Shown here: positions 28,501-40,283 of the stretch, piece by piece
Layout of the letters: each line of letters starts with the position of its first letter
Position numbering within the stretch: the stretch's first letter is position 1
Assembly (NCBI GenBank): GCA_035578905.1
Contig: JAQJVL010000176.1
Coordinates: 1,397,501-1,461,500 of the forward strand
Source: Stictocephala bisonia
Taxonomy: Eukaryota > Arthropoda > Insecta > Hemiptera > Membracidae
Direction: 5' to 3'
DNA: 64,000 bases
The notes under the pieces: generated by a model
The model's input: only the letters and a program-made list of their open reading frames with translations
What the model was told of the DNA's origin: nothing
The model's database searches: none
Translations under genes and position numbers: made by a program

Positions 28501-28940
28501 AGAATCACTTACTCATATAACCTGACATTCTCTTCCAACGGCCTTCCGTACACATGACCTGATTCACTTACTCATATAATCTGACATTCTTTTCCAACGG
28601 CCTTACGTACACACGAACTGAATAACTTACTCATACGACCCAACATTCTCTTCTGAGTGATGGTCATGCCCTCCGTACACTTTACTGAATCACTTACTCA
28701 TATAACCAGACATTCTCTTCTAAAGACCTTCCGTGCACACGAACTGAATTACTTACTCATATGACACGTTATTCTCTTCTAAAGGCACTCCATACACTTG
28801 ACTGAATCACTTACCCACATAACCTGACATTCTCTTTCAACAGCCTTACGTACACACGAACTGAATCACTTACTCATATGAACTGAGATTTTCTTCCAAC
28901 GGTTTTACGTACACATGAACTGAATAAATAATAATTAAGA
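25553..28940. repeat. 59-bp tandem array, about 57 units
   Basis: The unit contains GTACACATGAACTGAATAAC, then TTACTCATATAACC, then GACATTCCCTTACAACGGCC. Length is 58-59 bp with occasional indels. The first part of the array mostly has CCTTAGGTAC and the later part CCTTACGTAC, which marks two subfamilies. Duplicated blocks are visible: CGTATACATGAACTAAATTA recurs 295 bp apart (27371, 27666), and AAAAGCTTTCCG about 685 bp apart (near 26501 and 27186). Confidence 0.97.
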
Positions 28941-29360
28941 ACTACCATTTCCTTCCAATGGTCAATATACATAAGAATTGAATCACATACGTATATGGAC
29001 CAACATTTATTTCCACTTACTTCTCGGACATGAGAAATGATCGTAATCACATTCAAGCTTACGTGCTATTCCACTCGTATTAATTCAATTTACTTATTCG
29101 CACATCCAACTATAATATGCACATACGACTTGTGTTATCTCACTATCCCTATGTATAAATTAACTAAAGTAATTTACCCAATAACTAGATACATTGATTC
29201 CCCATTAACTAACAATAGATGAACTGATCAATATTTCCATCTCAACTAATTAATGTGAACTTTCGTGAACTGAAACAAACTGACGTTTCCTCCAACCATA
29301 TTACGTACACATAAGATAAGAGTTTATTCTACTCACATTATGTACACATGAATTGGTATT
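28941..29360. repeat. Degenerate edge of the 59-bp array
   Basis: Traces of the same unit persist (ACGTACACAT, CATGAA, GAACTGA) with increasing divergence and broken periodicity. This is the usual decay at the border of a satellite array. Small frames on both strands (28874-29222) fall in it and are not genes. Confidence 0.6.
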
Positions 29361-31589
29361 TTCTACATAAAATGGGTTACTATCAGATTCTCTTAATAAA
29401 CATGAACTTAAAGGGCTCTTCCATTCACTAACATGCAGAGGAACTCCGGTTATGACTCAACCACCTTAGATCTGTCAACTAGACCATAACTACTTAATGT
29501 ACATACGAACTGCTGGGTAACTTCATTACCTTTATGTACACATATATTGAGAGCAGTTTCAATATATAACATGAGAACATACACATCTTGAGCTTTATAT
29601 TCACTGCACCTTGTCTGAAGGAGCTCCAGCTAACTGTTATTGTTGGCTCCTAATGTTATTGTTGGCTCCTAATGTTATTTGAACATACATAAGTTTAATT
29701 ATTTTGCTAAGCAGGACGGAATTAGTAATATTTTATAATAGTCATGATAAGTATCATCCTTGATGAATTATGTACATCTTCTTAACATATCGTATAGAAT
29801 GTATTTATTCAGGTAAAAAAGTACAATTATAATTTTTATTGATTAGTAAGTATTGATATACTCACTAACAGATTGTAAGTATATTTTTAAATAATGACAA
29901 ATAAAACTATAATTTCTCCAGAAAAAATAGACAAAAAATGTAGTGAACTGACAAATTATTGATTTTAAAAATTTTCTTACAATTGCAAAATACCAAACAT
30001 TTTGTAGTTCACAATCAGTTCATTTCGTGCTTTTTTATCTTTATTTGAATATACAGTTTCAAAATATGTTATATAATATTTTTATATAAGCTATGATGTT
30101 AAGTACAAGTTTTATATAACCAACCTGTATAGTAAAATTTACAATATTTTTCCACTACATTAACAGGCTCTGAATAATTATATGTTTCCTTACAAAAATG
30201 CTCTCTTATACTATCTTGCTGTCATTTTTTATAGTTATGATTTGTTCACTTTATTTAATAATTGTTATATAATATTCACCTTCATGAAATGGCAGATTTA
30301 ATCGTCTAAATAGAAATTTTGCCTTACATCAGAATATTAAAATAATTAAAACAGTGAATATTATGATACATTTTGTAATACGGAATCAGAGTTAAGAATA
30401 TATTCTATTAACATTTATTATCTGAATTCGGTATAAGGTATTTCATAAGGAATTAATGTATTCCGTAAAACGTAGAGTACATAGATACTAAACTAACAAC
30501 GCACAGTACATGTAGTACTGCTCTAACGACCAATTAGCATGAAACATCAATTAGCTTACCACCGTATTGACTCACGTTCAATAGATGACGTATAATTGTA
30601 CACGTGTCATACAGCTAGACTGTATTTTTGAGGAAAGTAAAAGAAATTAAAATGAATGAATAAAGTTCACACCTTGTAAATATTATGGCGTTTCCGATAC
30701 AAGCACTGTTATACATAGGATTATTATTGATAAAGATATGAATGATTTGATCACAAAAACCATTATTAGACGCGTTCCTTACATAAGAAGAATATGCTTT
30801 TGTTAAAAATAAAGAAAGCATTACATTAATAGTCGTTAGATGGATAAAAGATGTTTATAATATCTGATATAACAAGTTGGCATCTTACCAAATTGAGGTT
30901 GGCAGAAGCAATTCGTAGACTTTGAATGGGTTGTGCCATTTAGATATATCATAAAGTTTGTTTTGGCCAAAGAAAATGTGCTTTCATTAGACTACTTTTT
31001 AAGATGCTTAAAAGTAAATTGTAAATGGTTTGGTTTAATTTTTTACTGTTTAGTCTTTTTCTTTGTAGAAAGAGAAAATAGCTGGCAACGAATATTTTAT
31101 CATATCACTATTTATAACAAAATATTACTCATAACACGTATTGAAATTGTTTAGCTCAATATAAATAAAGTATACTTTTACATAACATAATCTACCCTAG
31201 TGTTTCCTAACTATAATTTAAAACACGTACAAACACTTAAATTAAGAATAAACCAGACCATTTCCTGAATTCTTTCACAATATCTTACTTCCCTCATACA
31301 AGACAAGGAAATTGACTTGCGAAAAAAAATCATTTTATGTATTGGAACAACAGTATATGTATTGGAAACAAAGAAGAGCTTTGACTGTTATGTACACTGA
31401 AATAATATATTGTATTTTACTTAGTTACAAAAATTACTAATATAAAATTAGGTTTAAATGACTTAACGTAATCAATTTATGACTTAACTGCAGCAAGAAT
31501 TGGACAAATAGCATTACAGTGTTCAGCACCCAAAAAATTGATACATTTTTAATTTAAAACATAATGTTTTCCGTAGCTTTGTAAGACAG
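29361..31589. other. AT-rich unique sequence
   Basis: A two-fold repeat of TGTTATTGTTGGCTCCTAA occurs at about 29635-29675. No gene is supported. The frames at 30615 and 30933 (68 and 73 codons) have no recognisable domains. Confidence 0.45.
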
Positions 31590-32111
31590 CAAAATGTGTT
31601 CCAATTGACTAAAACGACAGCCCTTCCCTTACAAGAAACTATCGTCCCATTTCAGTATTCCTTCTTTAGTAAGGTTTAGATAAGGATTTTCTACGCCAGA
31701 CTTTCAATCTTATAGGAAATCACAATATTTTGAACCCAGAACAATTTAGGTTCAGAAAAGAAAGACCCTTAATGGACACAATAAATAAACCTTTTGAAAC
31801 CGTTGTCGATGCCTTGGAAAGTAGAGAACATGTGCTTACTACTTTTCTTGACCTCTCCAAAGCATTTCATTGTGTGTACCATGACATATGTTGCACCTTT
31901 AAAACAATCTATAGTTATAGGTTTACCAGAAAGTTAGCACGCATCTTAAAGATCGATACCAGCGTGTGCAGATCTCAAATGTAACATCAAATAAAAATAG
32001 AATTGCTTATGGAGTCTCACAGTGATCTATCTTTGGACCCCATCATTTTTAGTCCATGCGAGGAGATTTAACACTGCGATCGAGCATGTTGAACTGATTG
32101 AATATACCCGA

Positions 32112-32183
<72 letters not shown>
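32112..32183. repeat. (TA)n(TG)n compound microsatellite inside the LINE remnant
   Basis: About 24 TA units followed by about 11 TG units. It interrupts the LINE remnant where the catalytic YADD region should be, and it directly precedes a copy of the dispersed CGTACAG minisatellite. Confidence 0.9.
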
Positions 32184-32230
32184 CATGCACGTACAGAGGT
32201 ATTGACCCACCCGCCCACCCATACACGTAC
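32184..32230 (+). repeat. GC-rich dispersed minisatellite, copy 2
   Basis: Reads CACGTACAGAGGTATTGACC, then CACCCGCCCACCC, then ATACACGTACAGTGGTAAT, matching the copy at 9706. Both copies adjoin CA/TG dinucleotide repeats. Confidence 0.6.
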
Positions 32231-33170
32231 AGTGGTAATATTTCTATTTATATTTCTATTTAAGGAATAAATATCCAAAGAATTAAAAATCTCATCTTTC
32301 ACAGGGCCTAGTTCTTGCTTTTAATATTTCAGTGAACGGAGTTTAAAATCAAATTAAACAAAATCCAACGTTTTCAGTTTTTTCGGTAGCAGGAACTGCA
32401 ATCTTAATCTCATGTTTTCATGGATGACAATCTTTTAGAAGTGGTGAATTCCCTGACGTTTCTTGGAATGTTCATTGATCAAGGCTGACTTCGGACGACC
32501 ATATTGATCGTGTTTGTGCTGAAATTGCTTCACATATCCAGATGTCTTACTCATGACCTACTATGACTTGGTGTATTTACGTCTGGAATATAGAGCAAGA
32601 TGCCATAACACAAAGATTTGAAAAAATAAAAATGGAAAGAGTCTTTAAACTTGGGGGGAAACAATTGTAGGATATAATTTCTAAATTAATCCACAGAGAG
32701 TCGTGTCAGAATTCTTTTAAGGATTATTACTGACATTACCTCGCCTTTATATGTATGAAGTGATAGTGTACTGAAGATCACGTTCTACCTTAGTTCTTGG
32801 CAGGGACGTTTACCAATATTGCCAACCTCTGAACACAGCAACACAGATTGGCACTATCAGAAAAAAATTATTGTAGACTTAATATCTTTACGTCATTTTG
32901 ATAGTTTATTTGGTTTACCTTATAGGCTCCAAATATAAATCATTATAAGTAAAATATGCAAACACAAAATTCCAAATTATATCTCTAATAATTTAAAATA
33001 AGTCGTTTTTACTAAAACCATTAATTTCCAGAAAATGGAAGCAAGTAATATCCCATAGTAATACTTTACTTCCGAATACGATAATGGCTCATAGACTTAT
33101 TAAATTTCCTGAACTGGTCTAACTTTTGAATATTGTCTCCCTGAATAGTTTGTTGTTCCAAGTCATCTTA

Positions 33171-34443
33171 GCAGTTAGTAATTACTAATTCAAGATACGA
33201 ATGATAAACATTCACAAGCAAACCCGTTGTAATTAGTGATGCCTTTTGGAAACACAACAACAAACAATCGTAGTAAGAAAATCTGAATCAGCTGATCCAA
33301 TACAACACAACAATATGAATTAACATTACCTTCCTTTTTATGTTAATATATGTAGTATAATAGCAGCTGTAGCTTTTAGAAAGATGCAAATAATTCCTGA
33401 CAAAATATTTGTACTAACTTATATTAAGATATAAAAGACATTTAAAGCGGAGAATTCAAGCTACAAAATAAAAATAAAAACTTAAAAATTAATTTACAAT
33501 TTTTTTATAGAATGGTCCCAAATTAAGTTATTATTTAATATGAAAAGTTCTTATCTACGTTATTTATAGAACAATTATCAATTTTGTTTTGAGGGGGCTT
33601 CATGAAGAACGTGAAAATGTATTTGCATACGTAAATTTAAGCCTAGCTACTGTTTACTTAAAATGTCGCTGCGAGGGTGCTACAGGTAATGAATATTTAC
33701 CCTTAGAATGGAGGATGAAGGGGTGTTGGTAGAGAAGGGGTGATCTTTGAGAGGGGAGAGGAGAGCTTGAGATAAAGACAAGTTGTTGAAGTCTCTGCTT
33801 TCCCTTCCCCATTATCTTTACTTTCTGGCAGAAAACCATTTATAGTACATTCTGATTGAATGTTTATAGTTAATATTTGAATACATTTAACCTATGATCT
33901 TTGAGATCATATTTTAGATAGTTTTTATAGATAAAACACACTTGATATTGAAAGTAACAAATAAAATATCTTTTCTTGTGTAAAGTAGTTAGTTGTTGAT
34001 AATATACGCCGTAAACTGGTATGAAAAGTGCAAAATATATCATTTAAATAAATTAAAAATATTAATAATTGCCATGAAATAAAATTGTACTAAAAATGAA
34101 AGTAATAAGAATAATTTCAAACGGGTAGAAATGAAAAGACAAAATGTACATATATTTAAACATTTTACGCAAAGATAAAGTTATAAACATTCATACCTGG
34201 ATTTTATACGGAATGGTCATTTATCATCCCTCAGTCCTCCCCCCTTTCCACATCCAGAGCCCCATCACACTGAGTAAACATGCCTGAGAACCGACACATT
34301 ACGTTTGTTCACAACACAAGCCACTCTCATTGTTAAACCCTTCACTGATGACTTAGTAGTGAAAACAAAAATAAAAATGAGAAAAAGAGTAATACCTAAC
34401 ATTTGAGGGTAACCAAATATCTTGAGCTATAAGTGAATTTTTC
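33171..34443. other. AT-rich unique sequence
   Basis: A purine-rich patch at 33705-33770 produces a minus-strand frame of 61 codons with no motif. Otherwise nothing was recognised. Confidence 0.45.
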
Positions 34444-36316
34444 ACGAAATAGCAGAATAATATATTAAGAACTAATATAATTAATTGTTTAGTTTGATAC
34501 TGCATTGTTAAATATACATGGAATAGAACATAGTGAAATAGCAGAATAATAGATTAAGAACTAATATAATTAATTGTTTAGTTTGATACTGCATTGTTGA
34601 ATATACGTGGAATAGAACATAGTGAAATAGCAAAATAATAGATTAAGAACTAATATAATTAATTGTTTAGTTTGATACTGCATTGTTGAATATACATGGA
34701 ATAGAACATAGTGAAATAGCAAAATAATAGATTAAGAACTAATATAATTAATTGTTTAGTTTGATACTGAATTGTTGAATATACATGGAATAGAACATAG
34801 TGAAATAGCAGAATAATATATTAAGAACTAATATAATTAATTGTTTAGTTTGATACTGCATTGTTGAATATACATGGAATAGAACACAGTGAAATAGCAG
34901 AATAATATATTAAGAACTAATATAATTAATTGTTTAGTTTGATACTGCATTGTTGAATATACATGGAATAGAACATAGTGAAATAGCAGAATAATATATT
35001 AAGAACTAATATAATTAATTGTTTAGTTTGATACTGCATTGTTGAATATACATGGAATAGAACATAGTGAGATAGCAGAATAATATATTAAGAACTAATA
35101 TAATTAATTGTTCAGTTTGATACTGCATTGTTGAATATACATGGAATAGAACATAGTGAAATAGCAGAATAATAGATTAAGAACTAATATAATTAATTGT
35201 TTAGTTTGATACTGCATTGTTGAATATACATGGAATAGAACATAGTGAAATAGCAGAATAATATATTAAGAACTAATATAATTAATTGTTCAGTTTGATA
35301 CTGCATTGTTGAATATACATGGAATAGAACATAGTGAAATAGCAGAATAATAGATTAAGAACTAATATAATTAATTGTTCAGTTTGATACTGCATTATTG
35401 AATATACATGGAATAGAACATAGTGAAATAGCAGAATAATAGATTAAGAACTAATATAATTAATTGTTCAGTTTGATACTGCATTGTTGAATATACATGG
35501 AATAGAACATAGTGAAATAGCAGAATAATAGATTAAGAACTAATATAATTAATTGTTCAGTTTGATACTGCATTGTTGAATATACATGGAATAGAACATA
35601 GTGAAATAGCAGAATAATATATTAAGAACTAATATAATTAATTGTTTAGTTTGATACTGCATTGTTGAATATACATGGAATAGAACATAGTGAAATAGCA
35701 GAATAATATATTAAGAACTAATATAATTAATTGTTTAGTTTGATACTGCATTGTTGAATATACATGGAATAGAACATAGTGAGATAGCAGAATAATATAT
35801 TAAGAACTAATATAATTAATTGTTCAGTTTGATACTGCATTGTTGAATATACATGGAATAGAACAAAGTGAAATAGCAGAATAATAGATTAAGAACTAAT
35901 ATAATTAATTGTTTAGTTTGATACTGCATTGTTGAATATACATGGAATAGAACATAGTGAAATAGCAGAATAATATATTAAGAACTAATATAATTAATTG
36001 TTTAGTTTGATACTGCATTGTTGAATATACATGGAATAGAACATAGTGAAATTGCAGAATAATATATTAAGAACTAATATAATTAATTGTTTAGTTTGAT
36101 ACTGCATTGTTGAATATACATGGAATAGAACATAGTGAAATAGCAGAATAATAGATTAAGAACTAATATAATTAATTGTTTAGTTTGATACTGCATTGTT
36201 GAATATACATGGAATAGAACATAGTGAAATAGCAGAATAATAGATTAAGAACTAATATAATTAATTGTTTAGTTTGATACTGCATTGTTGAATATATATG
36301 GAATAGAACATAGTGA
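34444..36316. repeat. 89-bp tandem array, 21 units
   Basis: The unit begins GTGAAATAGCAGAATAATA and contains AATATAATTAATTGTTTAGT and TGAATATACATGGAATAGAA. From the first start (34444) to the truncated unit at 36313 is 1869 bp, exactly 21 x 89, so no net indel has accumulated. Two units carrying GTGAGATAGC lie at 35067 and 35779, 712 bp (eight units) apart. Variation is mostly ATATATT versus ATAGATT and GTTTAG versus GTTCAG. Confidence 0.97.
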
Positions 36317-37439
36317 ATATGAACTCAAATTTGTCTGTAATACTGATACGATAATCAAACAAGTTCTTGCAGAGTAATATTTAAAATACTAAGGAAAACT
36401 CCCCAATCGTAATTGTAATTGTTACATTGATACAAGATATAAATAAAGCAGCAGAGTTAAACAATTCCTATTTGGAACGGTTTGAAAACCAAGTTATATT
36501 TTGAAAACAAATCGAATTTCTTACAATCCAAATAAATTATACAAAAAACTATAACATTATATTGTAAATTATCCTAATATGAATATTACATATTCTAATT
36601 GTAATACACTTTTACTTTTTTTATATGATATTACATTAATATAGTAGCTCAGTATTAGAAAATAGTGAAATTTCTTTGTAAAAAAAAAATTGAGTGTTTA
36701 GGTACAATAAACAATACGAATATGATCGTAAATTAAATTAAAGGTGGATTTATATAAAGTTAGATTGTGTAACACAAATATTTAAATAATATCAATTTAA
36801 AGCATATGAGACATTACTGAAAGAACTACTATAAACCTAGACACAGCCATCACTTCTAAGGCCAATTTGTCTGTTCGTACCCCTATGAAAACTCATAGTA
36901 TATCTTTGTAAACATTAAAAATACAGCCAATGAAAGGTAAATATAGTGCAAATTTGATAGATCAACTTTAAATCAGTATGAGAAGGCTTTCTCCCCTTCA
37001 GTTGCATAAACGTTAGAGTTTCTTACTAAAAAGGTGGAAGAAACAGGTTTCACCAATATTTATCAGCCTTTTGTGAAAGGTAATCTGTGATATATCCAAT
37101 CATGTTCAGGAGGTTCAACAAGTAAGGGTGCATTTTACGTGCTTTACATAGTTTTGAAGCAACAAATAGTAAATACAGTCCTTTACTAACACCACTATTT
37201 TGCTACTAACTCTTAACGTCCTTCCGTCTTATTATACAATAAATCCTGGAAGTTACCAAATATATATAAGTAAGTAGTTTAAGTTAAGAATTTCATTGTA
37301 TTTAGTGACAGTGTTTCATAACTATTTTAATTCCAGTTATTTTAGTTTCAAATACTAACGGTAAACGATCACTTATGTAAGTGTAGAGTTGAAACTCAAA
37401 CTATTCATCAAAATGTTATAGGACTAATTTTATTATTTA
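36317..37439. other. AT-rich unique sequence
   Basis: No open frame over 60 codons, no repeat and no RNA gene seen. Confidence 0.45.
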
Positions 37440-38372
37440 AGGCGCAACCTTAAAGAGGATCAAACCATAAGTTAACGTGTGATCATAATCCCTCCTCTTG
37501 TGTAACAAACTCAAACTATGGCTCCCTACAGATATTCACTGAGTGTACCATTTAAGGTGCAAACTTGAGAGGCTCAAACCGTAAGTTAAGGTGGGATCTC
37601 AACTCTCCTATTGAGTGACAAGCTCAAGCTATGGATCCCTACAGATATGCACTGAGTGTACTATCTAAAGTGTAAACTTGAGATGATCAAACCATAAGTT
37701 AACGTGTGATCTCAACCATCCTATTGTGTGACAAGCTCAAACTATGGATCCCTACAGATTTGCACTGAGTGTACCATTTAATGTGCAAACTTGAGAGGCT
37801 CAAATCATAAGTTAACGTGTGATCATAACCCTCCTATTGTGTGACAAGATCAAACTATGAGTCACGAGGTAGTAGGCCTAACTAAACTATCTAAGGCGCA
37901 ACTTATAGAGGCTCAAACCATAAGTTAACGTGTGATCATAATCCCTCCTCTTGTGTGACAAGATCAAACTATGAGTCACGAGGTAGTAGGCCTAACTAAA
38001 CTATCTAAGGCGCAACTTATAGAGGCTCAAACCATAAGTTAACGTGTGATCATAACCCTCCTATTGTGTGACAAGATCAAACTATGAGTCACAAGGTAGT
38101 AGGCCTAACTAAACTATCTAAGGCGCAACTTATAGAGGCTCAAACCATAAGTTAACGTGTGATCATAACCCTCCTATTGTGTGACAAGATCAAACTATGA
38201 GTCACGAGGTAGTAGGCCTAACTAAACTATCTAAGGCGCAACCTTATAGAGGCTCAAACCATAAGTTAACGTGTGATCATAACCCTCCTATTGTGTGACA
38301 AGATCAAACTATGAGTCACGAGGTAGTAGGCCTAACTAAACTATCTAAGGCGCAACTTATAGAGGCTCAACA
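37440..38372. repeat. 113-bp tandem array, about 8 units
   Basis: Units contain GGCTCAAACCATAAGTTAAC and GTGTGACAAGATCAAACTAT. Starts marked by GTCACGAGGT are at 37861, 37975, 38088, 38201 and 38315. The first three or four units are a distinct subfamily with CCCTACAGAT and CACTGAGTGTACC in place of GTCACGAGGTAGTAGGCCTA. The later units are nearly identical, so the array was homogenised more recently at its right end. Confidence 0.95.
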
Positions 38373-38948
38373 AACCTACTTCCACCTCCAGAGTGACAAA
38401 CTCAATTAAAGGTGTATTTGATTTGTTTCGGTACACTTTCAACATTTAGTTTTGCAGACATGTATTTCTTGAATTAACCATTTTGTTTTGTTCTATTTAT
38501 TAATGAACTCAGTATTAAATATATTTGCACTTAATTAATAAGTAAGGTACCATAAGAACGTGAGTTGTACCTTTACTCTTAATTTATTAATAGCTCTCAA
38601 AACTAAAACAATTTTATTTCCTGGTTGAACAATATCATGATGAACTCAACTGTGAATCTTATTATGTTTGACAATAATAACAAGAATGTTGTTGAATATA
38701 TGGTACTGGAATGCAGCTTATCATTTATTTAATTGAAAATGTTCTTGTTGTATTATTGTTCGGATGAAGTTAATTACAAAATGCCAAATATGAGCATTTA
38801 ATATTTAGGAACAAATAGGTCAATCAAATTAACTGTGACGTAGGATAGTTTCTAAGCATTAAGACCTACTTAACATTCCTTATTTATGCCTCATTGTAAA
38901 TTATCCATATCCCATTAATGTTAAACCTATTCTTACATTATTACAGAC
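38373..38948. other. AT-rich unique sequence
   Basis: No gene or repeat that can be supported. Confidence 0.4.
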
Positions 38949-39386
38949 GAGACGCCGACACAATGTTGCAAATACCAGCGTGTAGGCTAATGAGAATGAT
39001 TATGAGTGTAGGATGAGTGTGTATGAGTGTAGTCTGGTTACTAAATGAGTTTGACTGTCCCTCAGAAAGGGTAATTTATTAATAGCTTGATAGCCAGGGC
39101 AACTAAGGGACATACATATTTACGTGGAATCCGAAGCACGTACTATTTGTCTGATTTCAGTTAATTGACAAGCGTGATACTCAGATATCTCCACTACACA
39201 ACATCCGGACCCTGACTATCACCCAACATGGACATCCCAGACATCTCTAGTAGTATCCTCTTCGATAGCAACCATTGAGTGGACGCCATGTCTGTATCAT
39301 TAGGACCGAGTACAGAACATATCGCCTACAGTCTCCACAACACTTTGTCACCAAGTAGCTGGATTACAGCACTGCGCCACCAGTGG
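38949..39386 (+). repeat. Interspersed repeat family, copy B
   Basis: Starts GAGACGCCGACACAATG and ends ACTGCGCCACCAGTGG. It matches copy A (13166-13594) in order and orientation throughout, with scattered substitutions. Copy B has GTGGAATCCGAAGCACG in the core. There is no coding frame. Confidence 0.75.
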
Positions 39387-39650
39387 CCAAACAAATGCAG
39401 AAGAATTTAGTGTAACCTTTGTATTGAATTAATGTTTAAACTATCAATAAGTTAGTATCTTTAAAATGCGGATCGTAATATAGCATAAGTTTCTTGTAAG
39501 GTTTAAATTTACGTACGATAATGTTTTTAAACATCGGTTCTTGGAAACTTTATAATATTTTTAATTGAATCAGCTGATTGTATAAATAATCAAGCTTACT
39601 AATCTCCGATTGTAATAATTATAATATTTAAATATTGACAATAAGAATTA

Positions 39651-39890
39651 TTATCTCAGTATATAATTTGAGGCTTCCATCGGTTGTTCTGGTTGCAGGA
39701 TGATGTTTGTTTGTAGAAAGCTATCCGTGGCATTTCCCACGGTTTCAGCAATAACAATGAGGGTTGCGTGTGATGTGTCGGTGGTTGTGCACGCTGATCC
39801 TGTGACGACACACTCAATGGGGCTGTGGTTGACAAATGACAGTCCTGACCAAAATACAGCCATTGATATCTGACCGTTGCGGCGTTGGCT
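39651..39890 (-). other. Unrecognised 79-codon open frame, possible exon
   Basis: Open from just after a TAG at 39891-39893 to a TAA at 39651. The first ATG (39863) would give 70 residues, MAVFWSGLSFVNHSPIECVV at the start and PMEASNYILR at the end. Composition is much GC-richer and more protein-like than other frames of this size nearby, with few Lys/Asn/Ile runs and two Cys. The TAG upstream could also be the AG of a splice acceptor (AACTTAG), so it may be a terminal exon. It lies between an interspersed repeat and a hAT MITE, so it may instead be transposon-derived. No family was recognised. Confidence 0.3.
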
Positions 39891-39965
39891 CTAAGTTACA
39901 TTTATTGTACATACACGTATTAAAATAACAATATTGTATTTATATCTAATTCTTATACCCTACAA

Positions 39966-40275
39966 CAGAGTTCCTCACTAGGATTTCATGATGAGCCTTA
40001 TTACTTTTCTCAAAATAATCTAAGGGCCACAAGTACTTATACAAACAGATTTTTCGTATGTTTTCTTACTTGCATTTAGTCTGTCTCTTTGCTATTAATT
40101 TAGTATTTAGTGCATTAAAACAAAGACGAAGCATTCTGAGTATTTTTGTGGCTTATAAAAGTATCAAAGCGGTTGTCACTTTAATAAATTATTGTAGTTC
40201 TAAAAGAATTTAAAGGCCGCAAACAATTGTGTTAGGGCCACATGCGGCCCGAGGGTCACGTAGTGAATATCCCTG
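39966..40275. mobile_element. hAT-type MITE, 310 bp
   Basis: The element starts CAGAGTTCCTCACTAGG and ends CACGTAGTGAATATCCCTG, whose reverse complement is CAGGGATATTCACTACGTG. Internally it has AAGGGCCACAAG near the left end and GGGCCACATGCGGCCCGAGG near the right end, which is typical of many hAT non-autonomous elements. The 7-bp sequence CCTACAA flanks it directly on both sides (39959-39965 and 40276-40282). hAT elements usually make 8-bp duplications, and shifting the left boundary by one base gives 7 of 8 matches. No transposase is encoded. Confidence 0.65.
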
Positions 40276-40283
40276 CCTACAAT

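Larger units (their letters stand above)
31590..33170 (+). pseudogene. Decayed non-LTR retrotransposon (LINE) reverse-transcriptase remnant
   Basis: A short open stretch at 31730-31984 reads NPEQFRFRKERPLMDTINK and then TTFLDLSKAFHCVYHD. This is the fingers and motif A region of a LINE reverse transcriptase. The first catalytic Asp is kept, but the usual AFDxVDH is changed to AFHCVYH. Downstream, frame-shifted, is YQRVQISN and a motif B relic at 32010-32045 with a stop codon where the Gly of SQG is expected. The YADD-containing segment is missing, replaced by AT-rich DNA and a (TA)n(TG)n tract. C-terminal fragments resume: NSLTFLGMFIDQG at about 32440-32480, SDDHIDRVCAEIAS at about 32490-32530, LTLPRLYMYEVIVY at about 32734-32775, and KHKIPNYISNN near 32960-32990. 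Many stops and frameshifts make it dead. It resembles the Jockey/CR1-type group, but the exact clade was not determined. Confidence 0.8.
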
